Below are positions 8,213 through 16,332 of a DNA stretch of 47,955 bases, piece after piece (the first letter of the stretch is position 1; the number at the start of each line of letters is the position of its first letter). Position numbers and translations under genes: made by a program. This stretch comes from an archaeon (GTDB lineage Archaea; Thermoproteota; Nitrososphaeria; Nitrososphaerales; Gagatemarchaeaceae). The DNA is taken from contig CADDZR010000009.1 of assembly GCA_902812495.1 (NCBI GenBank), forward strand, positions 1-47,955, written 5' to 3'. Under the pieces are notes generated by a model. That model worked only from the letters and a program-made list of their open reading frames with translations, was not told where the DNA came from and did not search any database.

Positions 8213-8218
8213 CATTAC

Positions 8219-8905
8219 ATGTTAAGGGTATGCGGGCGGCTATTTTTGTCTGGCCCTGATACAGAGCTCCAAGCAAGAAGGAGGACAATAATAGTATTGC
8301 AGGACGAAATGAGAAGAGTTCTAGATGCTGCAAGAGTTCTTCTAGACGAATATGAAGCTATAGTTAAGGGGGATAAGATGCTTGTCGCAGCATCTCTAGA
8401 AAAAGTCAGGAAGGCTGAGGAGGATGTTGCAATGCTAAGAAATGCTCTTATCAGGGAGTTAGGGCAGGTTGGGACGCTTGTTGTTAACAGAGAGGACCTG
8501 CTTAGGACAGCATTTTCTGTTGAAGAGATGTTCGGGCATATAAATGGCATAGCATTCAAGATGTCCCAGCTTCCAAAAAGGGTTGCAAAGAACAAGAAAT
8601 ACAAGGAAGCTTTGACATCACTTCTTGGGTTGCTTATAGATGGAATATCGAAGTTAAACGATGCTGTCAGAGGCCTTTCGATAAATCCAGAGCAGTCAAT
8701 ACAAGTTGCAACGGAGGTACAGCAGCTAGAGTCAGCTATAGACATGAAATATAGGGAAGCTTCAATTCTTGTCTTTGCTATGTCAAAGGCAATGGTGATA
8801 AGGGATACAATTATCTCTAGGGAGGTTCTGGAGGCAATAGAAGACTGCGCAGATGCGATGCTAAGGGCTGCAAACTCAGCAACAGTCCTTGCTCTTGGGT
8901 TATGA
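8219..8905 (+). CDS. DUF47 family protein (PhoU-like, Pit accessory type)
   Basis: An all-helical protein of the DUF47 (PhoU_div) family, members of which often sit beside PiT phosphate transporters and are thought to tune phosphate uptake. The sequence is almost entirely amphipathic helix. The C-terminal segment REVLEAIEDCADAMLRAANSATVLAL has the family's D/E-x-x-A-D-x-x-x-x-A-A metal-binding pattern. The mirrored half is EDVAMLRNALIRELG and NREDLLRTAFSVEEM. 228 residues is normal. No phosphate transporter is next to it here; instead it overlaps endA by four bases (ATGA). The start is uncertain: ATG 8219 or TTG 8246, the latter fitting the TATA-like box better. Confidence 0.8.
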   Translation: MLRVCGRLFLSGPDTELQARRRTIIVLQDEMRRVLDAARVLLDEYEAIVKGDKMLVAASLEKVRKAEEDVAMLRNALIRELGQVGTLVVNREDLLRTAFSVEEMFGHINGIAFKMSQLPKRVAKNKKYKEALTSLLGLLIDGISKLNDAVRGLSINPEQSIQVATEVQQLESAIDMKYREASILVFAMSKAMVIRDTIISREVLEAIEDCADAMLRAANSATVLALGL

Positions 8906-9453
8906 AAAAAACTACTGGAAGACTCTTCAGGAGCAGGATAGTTATCTGGGACCTAAATGCTTCAAGAGATTTGTTCTGGAACGGATTTTATGGAAAACCA
9001 CTAGGTATTCCAAAGCCAAAAGAACAGAACTTCAATGCACCTCTCATCCTTGACCTAATGGAAGGTTATTACTTAGCGAAGAAAAAGAGAATTGAGATCC
9101 TAGACGGTTCAGGCAGGAAGGTAGGGCTCAGGGACCTGAAGGAATTCTGCAGCAAATCCTATACGAACTTCGAGGAAAAGATAATTGTTTATGAGAAACT
9201 GAGAGAAAAAGGATACGTCGTTACATCTGGAATAAAGTTTGGAAGTGATTTTGCAGTATACGAGAAAGGACCTGGGATAGACCATGCACCTTACATTGTT
9301 CAGGTCTACATTCCTGGTAGCAGGATAAGCGCTACAGATCTTGTCAGGGCAGGTAGACTTGCTACGACAGTGAGAAAACAGTTTGTAATAGCTATAGTTG
9401 ACAGAAAGAAGAGGGATGCCGAATTTCTTAGATTTGAGTGGTGGAGAGCGTAG
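8902..9453 (+). CDS. endA: tRNA-intron lyase (splicing endonuclease)
   Basis: Cuts introns out of precursor tRNAs at bulge-helix-bulge sites. The short single-domain-pair form (183 aa) fits the homomeric or heteromeric type, not the long fused euryarchaeal form. The catalytic triad is intact: Tyr120 in FAVYEKGPG, His128 in GIDHAPYIVQVY, and Lys159 in TTVRKQFVIAIVD. The N-terminal half (LNAPLI-like region NFNAPLILDLMEGYYLAKK) is the usual structural domain. Crenarchaeal-type enzymes pair this subunit with a second, catalytically inactive one; none is seen in the window. It overlaps the DUF47 gene by ATGA, so the two are translated together. Confidence 0.95.
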   Translation: MKKTTGRLFRSRIVIWDLNASRDLFWNGFYGKPLGIPKPKEQNFNAPLILDLMEGYYLAKKKRIEILDGSGRKVGLRDLKEFCSKSYTNFEEKIIVYEKLREKGYVVTSGIKFGSDFAVYEKGPGIDHAPYIVQVYIPGSRISATDLVRAGRLATTVRKQFVIAIVDRKKRDAEFLRFEWWRA

Positions 9454-9702
9454 CTATTCAGACTTCGAGAGTACCTCTGCAAGCGCGAAGTTAGGCCTTA
9501 TCTGGGATATCTTTATTCTAACCTTGTCTCCCTGTTTTGTGTTTGGAACAAATATCACATAGCCCTGAACCCTTGTTACACCGTCACCCTTCCTACTTAC
9601 CTCATCTATTGTAACATCTATCTCCTCGCCAACCTTTACAGGCTTTGGTGCAAAGTAGCTTTTCGGAAACCTCTTTTTCTGCTCGTGTTCCTCCTCGCTC
9701 AT
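9454..9702 (-). CDS. TRAM domain protein
   Basis: A small (82 aa) single-TRAM-domain protein. TRAM is a beta-barrel that binds RNA, and stand-alone archaeal TRAM proteins have been described as RNA chaperone-like. The domain is clear: VKVGEEIDVTIDEVSRKGDG, VTRVQGYVIFVPNT, KQGDKVRIKISQIRPNFALAEV. The N-terminal tail is charged. I place the start at ATG 9702 because a strong ribosome-binding sequence, GGAGGTGA, lies five bases before it; an in-frame GTG six codons upstream would overlap that site. The gene is divergent from trmI and ends one base from endA. Confidence 0.93.
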   Translation of the reverse strand: MSEEEHEQKKRFPKSYFAPKPVKVGEEIDVTIDEVSRKGDGVTRVQGYVIFVPNTKQGDKVRIKISQIRPNFALAEVLSKSE

Positions 9703-9712
9703 CAGTTCACCT
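9703..9712 (-). promoter_or_regulatory. Shine-Dalgarno site that fixes the TRAM start
   Basis: On the minus strand GGAGGTGA precedes ATG 9702 with about five bases between. It is one of the clearest ribosome-binding sites in a window where many first genes appear leaderless, and it indicates a leadered transcript here. Confidence 0.6.
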
Positions 9713-9760
9713 CCTGGCACCTCTAAGTCTTCTACACGTGCCTTTCAAGGCTTTCTTGGA

Positions 9761-9770
9761 ATATAATATA
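9761..9770 (+). promoter_or_regulatory. TATA-like box for trmI
   Basis: ATATAATATA is centred about 29 bases before GTG 9795. It supports that codon as the true start and excludes an in-frame extension back to 9645 that overlaps the divergent TRAM gene. Confidence 0.55.
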
Positions 9771-9794
9771 AACATTAACAGCACAAGGTTAAAC

Positions 9795-10559
9795 GTGGAG
9801 AAGATAAAAGAAGATAGCTACGTGCTTGTCTTTCAGGACAGCAGGAGAAAGTGGCTCGTGAGGCCGAAGGAGACACCTAAGCTGCATACACATCTTGGTG
9901 TAATTGACCTCTCATCTATCGTTGGCAAAGATTATGGCTGCAGCTTAAAGACAAATACAGGCTCGGAGGTACTTATACTGAAGCCTACAATAGAGGATAT
10001 AATGATGAAATTTGCGAGGAGAACTCAGGTAATATACCCAAAGGATATATCGTACATAGCTTTGAAGTGTTCAATCCACGGGGGGAGCAGAGTTATAGAA
10101 GCAGGAACGGGAAGTGGTGCAGCAACTGCTTATCTTTCTTTCCTTGTTGGAGAGAGTGGCACTGTCTTCACGTACGATGTTAGAAGTGAGTTCCAACAGC
10201 TTGCAAGGAAGAACCTTGAGAAGTTTGGACTTGCCTCCAATGTCGTATTCAAGGAAGGAGATGTCAGGCAAGGTATAGATGTGAAGGATGCAGACGCTGC
10301 ACTGATAGACATTCCCGAGCCCTGGCTTGCCGTAGACCACTTAAAGGTATCACTCGTGAAGTGCGGTATAGCTTCCTTCATAACACCAACCTACAACCAA
10401 GCAGAAAAGCTCGTTGAGAGGATGAAAGAGACAGGATTTGCTGACATAGAAACAGTTGAGATACTCCTTAGGAGGATAGATGTTAAGCTTGGCGCAACAA
10501 GGCCGCACACTAGGATGATAGGGCACACCGCCTACATTACATTCGGAAGAAACGCTTAA
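9795..10559 (+). CDS. trmI: tRNA (adenine-57/58-N1) methyltransferase, TrmI type
   Basis: Methylates adenines in the T-arm of tRNA using S-adenosylmethionine. The N-terminal beta domain (about 1-75: VLVFQDSRRKWLVRPKE, HTHLGVIDLSSIVGKDYG) precedes a Rossmann methyltransferase domain. The SAM-binding motif I is VIEAGTGSGAATAYLSFLVG, followed by VFTYDVRSEFQQLARKNLEK and the catalytic-site motif ALIDIPEPWLAVDHL (archaeal D-x-P-x-P-W). Archaeal TrmI is about 250 residues, matching 254 here from the GTG start. The stop is followed by a short gap and a new promoter for the membrane-protein pair, so it is probably transcribed alone. Confidence 0.93.
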   Translation: MEKIKEDSYVLVFQDSRRKWLVRPKETPKLHTHLGVIDLSSIVGKDYGCSLKTNTGSEVLILKPTIEDIMMKFARRTQVIYPKDISYIALKCSIHGGSRVIEAGTGSGAATAYLSFLVGESGTVFTYDVRSEFQQLARKNLEKFGLASNVVFKEGDVRQGIDVKDADAALIDIPEPWLAVDHLKVSLVKCGIASFITPTYNQAEKLVERMKETGFADIETVEILLRRIDVKLGATRPHTRMIGHTAYITFGRNA

Positions 10560-10582
10560 CATTTTCAGCGGGTCTATGTAAA

Positions 10583-10592
10583 GGTTTTAAGC
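10583..10592 (+). promoter_or_regulatory. TATA-like box for the exchanger operon
   Basis: GGTTTTAAGC is centred about 27 bases before ATG 10615, implying a leaderless mRNA for the two membrane-protein genes that follow. Confidence 0.5.
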
Positions 10593-10614
10593 CTGACCTA
10601 AAGCGGGATGCCCA

Positions 10615-11229
10615 ATGAAAAGGTCTGAGCTTTATCAGGACTTAGCCATGTTACTTTTCCTTATTCCCTTCATACTTCCAGCTGTGTATGCTCTGTATCT
10701 CTGGTCAAGCTATGGCTTATCTCCTTTCCTTCCTTCCCAGGTTTACCTTGAGGTTACTAGGGATCCGTATGTATTTATGGTTGGTATGTTCTCGGTTATT
10801 GTCGGATCATTAATTGAAGTTTCATCCTTCCCCCCAGAGGAGAGAGACCAAAGGATTGTGCAGCTATCTTCAAACCTGCAGAAAATAGCGCTTGCATCGT
10901 TCTTGCTTGCATTATTTGTTTCGTGGTACTCAAACCACTTCACTGATGTATCTGGTACTTTTCTTGACTTTTTAGCTGGAAGGTTTAATGTTCTGTTTCC
11001 ATCATTTCTTGTATTCTTCAGCTTTATCCTTGTTACTCCATTCAGTGTTTCCTGGATAAGGAACAGGTACTTCATTTCCTCTTTGCTACTTGTCCTCATA
11101 CCTCCAGTACTATACATTGGAAGGCATCATCCGGCCTTTTCTTTTTCAGTCAGCCTTCTGTTACTGATCTCGGCAGTAGCTATCTTCTCCCTAACTAAGG
11201 GTGAACATCACGATAAAGAGAAGACTTAA
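10615..11229 (+). CDS. Multi-pass membrane protein of unknown function
   Basis: About five or six hydrophobic segments can be seen in 204 residues (for example 10-32, 52-68, 88-105, 124-142, 150-166, 172-192), joined by short loops, with a charged C-terminus (KGEHHDKEKT). No transporter or enzyme motif is recognisable. It overlaps the Na+/Ca2+ exchanger-family gene by 29 bases and shares its promoter, so an accessory or assembly role for that transporter is a reasonable inference but nothing more. Confidence 0.8.
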   Translation: MKRSELYQDLAMLLFLIPFILPAVYALYLWSSYGLSPFLPSQVYLEVTRDPYVFMVGMFSVIVGSLIEVSSFPPEERDQRIVQLSSNLQKIALASFLLALFVSWYSNHFTDVSGTFLDFLAGRFNVLFPSFLVFFSFILVTPFSVSWIRNRYFISSLLLVLIPPVLYIGRHHPAFSFSVSLLLLISAVAIFSLTKGEHHDKEKT

Positions 11230-12388
11230 GCTAGTGCTCAGCTTCCTCCTTCTCCTTCCATTTGCTCTCGGTTACCTCCTTGGGCTCGAGTCCTTGCCTG
11301 TATTTATCGTCACTATCATAACCTCTCTCGCAGTTTTATCTTCGAGTTACCTTCTTGGCTTGGGTACTGACAGCCTCCGATTCATTGTTTCTCAGACACT
11401 TGCTCTTGCTGTCCTGGCTGTTATTCAAGTGCTTCCAGAGTATGCGGTTGAGGGTGTACTTTCTTACGAGGCAGCATTCAATTCAGAGATTCTTCATTAC
11501 GTTACAGCAAACCTGACAGGAGCAAACAGGCTTTTGATAGGCTTCGGATGGCCCTTCGCCTTCTTGGTGAGTTATTTTGCGGGCGGAAGAAAGGAAAATA
11601 ACATAAGCCTAGATAAAGATCAGGGTGTAGAGGTACTCTTTCTTGGAATCTCAACCCTTTATTCATTCATAATATACCTAAAAGGCTCCTTAACGATTCT
11701 TGACGGCATAATACTCACCTCTATCTTCCTTTTATATCTCGCAATAGCAATCAGGCTCCCACCAGAAACATACGTAGAAGAGGAAACGATACTGTCGAGG
11801 CCTTTGGTTGCTTTCTTCCTTGTTGTAGGATGTGGAACTATATTTCTTGCGGCGGAGCCATTTGTTAACAGCGTCCTTCAAACAGGTATCATGCTTGGAA
11901 TAAACAACTATCTTCTAATCCAGTGGCTCGCTCCAGTTGTCTCAGAAGCACCTGAAACCGTTACAGTAGTTTACTGGGCTGCCAAATCAGGCATGGGTAA
12001 AACGGCCATATCGAACCTCGTATCCTCTAAGATAAACCAGTGGACACTTCTCTTCGCGCTTATACCTTTTGTATACTTGTTTGCTTCAGGAAATAGCATG
12101 ATAAAATTGACTCCAATGCAGAAAGAAGAGATACTCCTCACAGCTTCCCAATCCCTCTTTGGCTTTGTCTGCTTGACAGATATGAGACTCTCGATGTTTG
12201 AGTCGTTCTCAATTTTTTCACTCTTCTTTGTTCAGCTCTTGCTCCCTGAAACAAGGCTTGCCATTTCTGTCTTGTATCTCTCCCTCTGTGCTGTCAGAAT
12301 AGCAACGGAAAAGGAAAGGGGAAAAGTCTTCGTATACTTTTCAAGTGTCTTCAGGGAGCACTTCCTACGCAGCCAACAGCCACAATAA
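11201..12388 (+). CDS. Cation antiporter of the Na+/Ca2+ exchanger (CaCA) superfamily
   Basis: An inner-membrane cation/proton or sodium/calcium antiporter. Two internal repeats carry the family's alpha motifs: VIQVLPEYAVEGVLSYEA with NLTGANRLLIGFGWP in the first half, and QWLAPVVSEAPETVTVVYWAA with SSKINQWTLLFALIPF in the second. In this family the Glu residues in 'PE' and 'SEAPE' bind the ion. About ten hydrophobic segments are present in 395 residues. The central polar loop (AGGRKENNISLDKDQG) separates the repeats. Translation is coupled to the upstream membrane protein by a 29-base overlap. Ion specificity cannot be told from sequence. Confidence 0.85.
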   Translation: MNITIKRRLKLVLSFLLLLPFALGYLLGLESLPVFIVTIITSLAVLSSSYLLGLGTDSLRFIVSQTLALAVLAVIQVLPEYAVEGVLSYEAAFNSEILHYVTANLTGANRLLIGFGWPFAFLVSYFAGGRKENNISLDKDQGVEVLFLGISTLYSFIIYLKGSLTILDGIILTSIFLLYLAIAIRLPPETYVEEETILSRPLVAFFLVVGCGTIFLAAEPFVNSVLQTGIMLGINNYLLIQWLAPVVSEAPETVTVVYWAAKSGMGKTAISNLVSSKINQWTLLFALIPFVYLFASGNSMIKLTPMQKEEILLTASQSLFGFVCLTDMRLSMFESFSIFSLFFVQLLLPETRLAISVLYLSLCAVRIATEKERGKVFVYFSSVFREHFLRSQQPQ

Positions 12389-12454
12389 TTTAATCTCAAA
12401 ACAGATTTAACTGCTAGCTTTTAACAGCATGCCTACCTGGGGTATAGATACAAT

Positions 12455-13906
12455 ATGCCTGAGGGAGAGCAGGAGAAGAGTCAGGAAGGAATCACAGTGA
12501 AGAAAAGTGAGAATTTTGATGAATGGTACACACAGGTAATTATAAAGGGAGAGATAGCAGACTATACACCTGTCTCGGGATGCCTTGCTTTTAGACCTAT
12601 TGGCTACGGTATCTGGGAAAACATACAGAAAGCAACAGACATCGAGTTCAAGAGGGTAGGAATACAGAACGTATACTTCCCACTGTTCATACCTGAAAGG
12701 CTTCTCAAGAAGGAGCAGGAGCATGTGGAGGGCTTTTCACCGGAGGTTGCATGGGTAACACATGCTGGAAAGTCGGAGCTTGAAGAAAGGCTTGCTGTCA
12801 GACCAACCTCAGAGACAATAATGTATGAAGTTATATCCAGATGGGTCAGGTCTTGGAGGGACCTTCCACTCAGGCTTAACCAGTGGAATAATGTGGTTAG
12901 ATGGGAGTTCAAGCATCCAACGCCATTTCTCAGGTCGAGGGAATTTCTCTGGAACGAGGGACACAGTATCTTTGCAACAAAGGAGGAGGCGGAGGCAGAG
13001 AGGGACCAGATACTTGGTATCTACAAGAAAATAACAGAAGAGTTCCTTGCCCTTCCTGGCATAATAGGAAGGAAAACGGATACCGAGAAGTTCGCAGGTG
13101 CCGAGGCAAGCTACAGCATAGAGCATCTACTACCAGATGGAAAGGCAATACAGGGTCCTGACTTCCACTTTGATGGCCAGAGGTTCTCAAAGGCGTTTGA
13201 AATATCATTTATCGACAGGGATGGTACAAGAAAACATGCTTGGCAGAATACATGGGCAATATCGACAAGGGAAATAGGTGTTATGATTGCTGTTCATGGG
13301 GATGACAAGGGTGCAATTATACCTCCTATGGTCTCCCCTATTCAAGCAGTTATTGTTCCAATATATACCGAAGAAACAAAACGTACTGTAATTGAGGCAT
13401 GCACTAAGATACATAAAATGCTTGAAAATTACAGGGTAAAGCTGGACGAAAGAGAACATCTAACACCTGGGAGAAAGTTTTACGAGTGGGAGCTGAAAGG
13501 AGTCCCACTCAGAATAGAGGTTGGTATGAAAGAGGTCTCCGAGGGGACTGTTGTTCTTGCAAGAAGAGATACAGGAGAGAGGAGGAAGGTCTCGCAGGAA
13601 AAAATTGTATCTGAGGTTTCTTACGAGCTTGATCAAATACAAAAGAACCTGTATCGGAGGGCGAAGAAGTTTCTGGACGAAAATATACACATTGTTTCAG
13701 ACTTGAACATCATAAAAAAAGAAGTAAAGGAGAAAGGGGGCATATTCAGGGCGGGATGGTGCGGTTCAGCAGAATGTGAGAAGAAGATAAAGGAGGAGAC
13801 AGGCGCTAAGATAATCAATCTGTCCCTTGACATAGCTGCAAGTGGTAAATGCATATACTGCAACAAGGAGGCTGTTTACGTAGCAAATATAGCAAGGTCA
13901 TACTGA
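12455..13906 (+). CDS. proS: Prolyl-tRNA synthetase, archaeal/eukaryotic type
   Basis: Charges tRNA-Pro with proline. The class II core is in place: motif 2 (WEFKHPTPFLRSREFLWNEGH), the proline-binding and motif 3 region (ISTREIGVMIAVHGDD), then the anticodon-binding domain (PIQAVIVPIYTEETK onward). The C-terminal zinc-binding domain found in the archaeal/eukaryotic-type enzyme is present (AGWCGSAECEKKIK and ASGKCIYCNKEA, with four cysteines). 483 residues is normal, and no bacterial editing insertion is seen. A TATA-like AGCTTTTAAC (about 12416-12425) lies about 30 bases before ATG 12455. The PfkB gene begins two bases after the stop and is likely co-transcribed. Confidence 0.97.
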   Translation: MPEGEQEKSQEGITVKKSENFDEWYTQVIIKGEIADYTPVSGCLAFRPIGYGIWENIQKATDIEFKRVGIQNVYFPLFIPERLLKKEQEHVEGFSPEVAWVTHAGKSELEERLAVRPTSETIMYEVISRWVRSWRDLPLRLNQWNNVVRWEFKHPTPFLRSREFLWNEGHSIFATKEEAEAERDQILGIYKKITEEFLALPGIIGRKTDTEKFAGAEASYSIEHLLPDGKAIQGPDFHFDGQRFSKAFEISFIDRDGTRKHAWQNTWAISTREIGVMIAVHGDDKGAIIPPMVSPIQAVIVPIYTEETKRTVIEACTKIHKMLENYRVKLDEREHLTPGRKFYEWELKGVPLRIEVGMKEVSEGTVVLARRDTGERRKVSQEKIVSEVSYELDQIQKNLYRRAKKFLDENIHIVSDLNIIKKEVKEKGGIFRAGWCGSAECEKKIKEETGAKIINLSLDIAASGKCIYCNKEAVYVANIARSY

Positions 13907-13907
13907 A

Positions 13908-14885
13908 ATGCCATTGTTAACTGTCTTAGGAGCTATAAACTGGGACGTAAGTATATTTGTCGAGAAGTTTGCAAGGCCTGGGGAGGAAGTAGTTGTAAGG
14001 GGTGTAGAGGAATTTTCAGGGGGAAAGGGCGCAAACGTTGCTGTCGCGTCTGCAAGGATACTGGGCAGAAATAATGTATGTTTTGTTGGTGCGCTCGGAA
14101 ATGATAGGATAGCAGAAATGCAGGTAGAAGAGCTGAGAAAGGAAGGTGTCATTACAGACTTTATCCAGTTTGTTGAAGGAATGTCTGGTTGCGCCTACAT
14201 AGTAGTGGACTCGAGAGGGAAGAAACAAATAAACACATACTTCGGTGCAAACGGCAGGCTAAGTGCAAAACATCTTGAACAGAAAGGTGTAAGAGACTGC
14301 ATCCTTAGCTCGGATATCCTTGTTATAATGGATGTTCCTTCTGAGGTTGCTTTAACTGCTTCAAAGATGGCAAGGGAGGGAGGCATACGTTTCCTCTACA
14401 GCCCTGGAGTCATGGTTAGATACGGTGTGCCTTTTGTTAGGAATGTTGCGGAGAGTTCAGATTACTTGGTACTTGACACAGTAGAGATGTTAAACCTGTA
14501 CGGAAAGGTAGACGAAACAGAGTCGCTGAAGAACCTTGCAAACGACTTTGTATCTGCTATAGTTACAAGAGGGGAGAAAGGATGTTCACTGATTACAAGG
14601 GGGGAGGAAATAAAAGTTCCAGGTTACAACCCGCAGGAATTTGACGGCAAGGTAGTCAACACAACTGGATGTGGCGACGCTTTCCTTGGTGTACTTTCGA
14701 GCTACCTTGTTTTGGGATACGATATAATTGAATCTTTAAAACTTGCAAACCTAGCGGGAGCTTTTAAAGCAACAAAGAAAGAAACAAGAGGAAGCCCTTC
14801 GAAAGAGGAGCTAGAAGAACTCTATTCAAAGGTTGAGGGGATTAGAGCCCGCCAACATAGGTTGCAGAGGAATAGATCTTCCTAG
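13908..14885 (+). CDS. PfkB-family carbohydrate kinase (ribokinase-like)
   Basis: Phosphorylates a sugar or nucleoside with ATP; the exact substrate is unclear. The N-terminal glycine motif is FSGGKGANVAVASARILG and the C-terminal signature is VVNTTGCGDAFLGVLSSY, with Asp257 as the catalytic base. The usual 'TGAGD' is TGCGD here, a mild change that keeps the anion-hole glycines. 325 residues is normal. It starts two bases after proS, so the pair is an operon. Its last 44 bases overlap the opposite-strand PfkB gene. Candidate substrates are ribose, adenosine or other nucleosides; the sequence does not decide. Confidence 0.88.
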   Translation: MPLLTVLGAINWDVSIFVEKFARPGEEVVVRGVEEFSGGKGANVAVASARILGRNNVCFVGALGNDRIAEMQVEELRKEGVITDFIQFVEGMSGCAYIVVDSRGKKQINTYFGANGRLSAKHLEQKGVRDCILSSDILVIMDVPSEVALTASKMAREGGIRFLYSPGVMVRYGVPFVRNVAESSDYLVLDTVEMLNLYGKVDETESLKNLANDFVSAIVTRGEKGCSLITRGEEIKVPGYNPQEFDGKVVNTTGCGDAFLGVLSSYLVLGYDIIESLKLANLAGAFKATKKETRGSPSKEELEELYSKVEGIRARQHRLQRNRSS

Positions 14886-15750
14886 CAACCTCCTCAACAC
14901 CCATTGGAAGGTCTACCTTTGATAGAGCAAGAAGGTTAAGTGATAAGGAGGAGGCAGCAACACCGAAGCAAGCACTCCACAGAAAGTCCCTGGATCTAAT
15001 GTAGCATATCGTTACAGCTCCGCTAAGTATATCACCTGCACCAGTTGTATCGACAACCCTTGTCTTCGGCACCTCTATCCTGTATATCCTTCCTCCGTCG
15101 AGAAGGTAGCATGGCTCGGCCCCGTTTGTTATGATTGCTTTTTTCACACCCCTTTGGTGGAAGAAGATGAAGACATTCTCGTAACTCGATCTTCCAGTTA
15201 AAGCTTCCGCCTCCTCCCTATCTGTCTTTATTGCTGTTGCATACTGCAGGAAACTTGTCTTTGCTGGTCTCGATATGACAACACTGCCCGTGCTATCGAA
15301 ATTTCTAACAAAACCCTGAGGGTCAAGGAAAACAAAATCGGAACACCTTGAAATTTTTCTAACAAGCCTTTCTTCTATCTCGCCTGCAACAGGGCTTATT
15401 ATTGAGGCATCAAAGTCTCCCTCGTCTAGCTGGTCCTCGGTAGGGTTTGAACATCTTGAAACAAGCCTCAGCTCCCTTTTATCTCTGAGAACCTTTATGC
15501 TAAACTTTGTAGTCGGTTTGTCGCTTGCCCTCTGCTTTGAAGACAGGCTTATACCGTTTCTAGCTAGCCATACTGCCTGCTCGTCAGGAAAATCGCTGCC
15601 TACCTTCGTTATTACAGAAATTGTAGCTCCATGCCTCGCGCATACGAGACCTGCATAGCACGGCGGGCCACCTATTGACCTTATTATCCTGTTAACAGAT
15701 TTTAGCTCTATCTCGTCTATTGTAATGAACCCAGCTACTGCAACCCTCAA
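14842..15750 (-). CDS. PfkB-family kinase, second copy
   Basis: A 302-residue member of the same superfamily, but not a close duplicate of its neighbour. The N-terminal part (SIGGPPCYAGLVCARHGA) replaces the usual GGKGAN with a GGPPCYA motif, found in a subgroup of archaeal and plant-type PfkB proteins annotated as sugar, inositol or ribokinase-like. The C-terminal signature VVDTTGAGDILSGAV is intact, with the catalytic Asp. The start is TTG 15750. It converges on the other PfkB gene with a 44-base overlap and is divergent from alba. The substrate is unknown. Confidence 0.85.
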   Translation of the reverse strand: MRVAVAGFITIDEIELKSVNRIIRSIGGPPCYAGLVCARHGATISVITKVGSDFPDEQAVWLARNGISLSSKQRASDKPTTKFSIKVLRDKRELRLVSRCSNPTEDQLDEGDFDASIISPVAGEIEERLVRKISRCSDFVFLDPQGFVRNFDSTGSVVISRPAKTSFLQYATAIKTDREEAEALTGRSSYENVFIFFHQRGVKKAIITNGAEPCYLLDGGRIYRIEVPKTRVVDTTGAGDILSGAVTICYIRSRDFLWSACFGVAASSLSLNLLALSKVDLPMGVEEVARKIYSSATYVGGL

Positions 15751-15820
15751 CCCCTAGCCCTCTTGCCCGAGGTGGATATAAGCCACACAATAATAATTTA
15801 GCCATTGCAAAAAACTCAAA

Positions 15821-15830
15821 CATATATATA
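15821..15830 (+). promoter_or_regulatory. TATA-like box for alba
   Basis: CATATATATA implies a transcript start near 15851-15855, after the in-frame ATG 15841 and before ATG 15862. It decides the alba start in favour of 15862. Confidence 0.6.
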
Positions 15831-15861
15831 GCATGAGAATATGCCTAACCGGTTAATAAAT

Positions 15862-16227
15862 ATGCCACGGGTGTCGAGAAAGAAAAACAATAACTCAGAT
15901 CCTGAGGAGACGGAGAAACCGAAGCAGGCCCAAGAAGAGAAGCAACAACAAAAGCAACAAGCACCACAGAACCACATATTTGTCGGGAAAAAACCAGTCA
16001 TGAGCTATGCAATGTCAGCAATGATACAACTAACGCAGTCGAACGAGGTTGTCCTAAAGGCAAGAGGACTAGCTATAAGCAGAGCTGTCGACGTTGCAGA
16101 GATAGTCACAAAGAGACTTGGAAACGGTCAGTTTAAGGTCAAGTCAATATCAATAGATACAGAGACAGTCGGAGCTGAAACAGAAAGAAGAAATGTGTCT
16201 TCGATAGAAATAGTTCTAGGAAGGTAG
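15862..16227 (+). CDS. alba: Alba chromatin/RNA-binding protein
   Basis: Alba is an abundant dimeric DNA- and RNA-binding protein that organises archaeal chromatin. The fold is clear from NHIFVGKKPVMSYAMSAMIQL to the C-terminus, with KARGLAISRAVDVAEIVTKR and KSISIDTETVGAE as typical elements. The lysine in the 'VGKKPVM' motif corresponds to the site acetylated in crenarchaeal Alba. The protein has an unusual N-terminal extension of about 35 residues rich in Glu, Lys and Gln (KQAQEEKQQQKQQAPQ), absent from the roughly 90-residue crenarchaeal forms. The start is ATG 15862, chosen from the promoter position. It is divergent from a PfkB gene. Confidence 0.94.
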   Translation: MPRVSRKKNNNSDPEETEKPKQAQEEKQQQKQQAPQNHIFVGKKPVMSYAMSAMIQLTQSNEVVLKARGLAISRAVDVAEIVTKRLGNGQFKVKSISIDTETVGAETERRNVSSIEIVLGR

Positions 16228-16332
16228 GTCCCGTCTCACTCTGTTTTTGTTTTCACAGGGCTGTGTTTTATTTTCAAATTTCTCGGGATAATGTTTTTAA
16301 GCAAAATATATCAACCCCATGATAATAACAAG

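Larger units (their letters stand above)
7362..8218. other. 857-base stretch without a convincing gene; probably decayed sequence
   Basis: No frame here has a protein that resembles a family I know. Two short open frames (7531-7731 and 7988-8194, plus strand) lack a recognisable domain or a well-placed promoter. Stops are scattered in all frames, unlike the tightly packed coding sequence on both sides. One segment (7677-7826) reads as a coherent protein tail after a stop codon and is listed separately as a possible pseudogene. No tRNA-like fold, tandem repeats or clear terminal inverted repeats could be seen by eye. The stretch separates the NfeD-slipin operon from the PhoU-like/EndA operon. 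Confidence 0.6.

Noticed and set aside
9645-9794. Upstream extension of trmI
   Set aside because: It overlaps the divergent TRAM gene and a clear TATA-like box; GTG 9795 gives the normal TrmI N-terminus.
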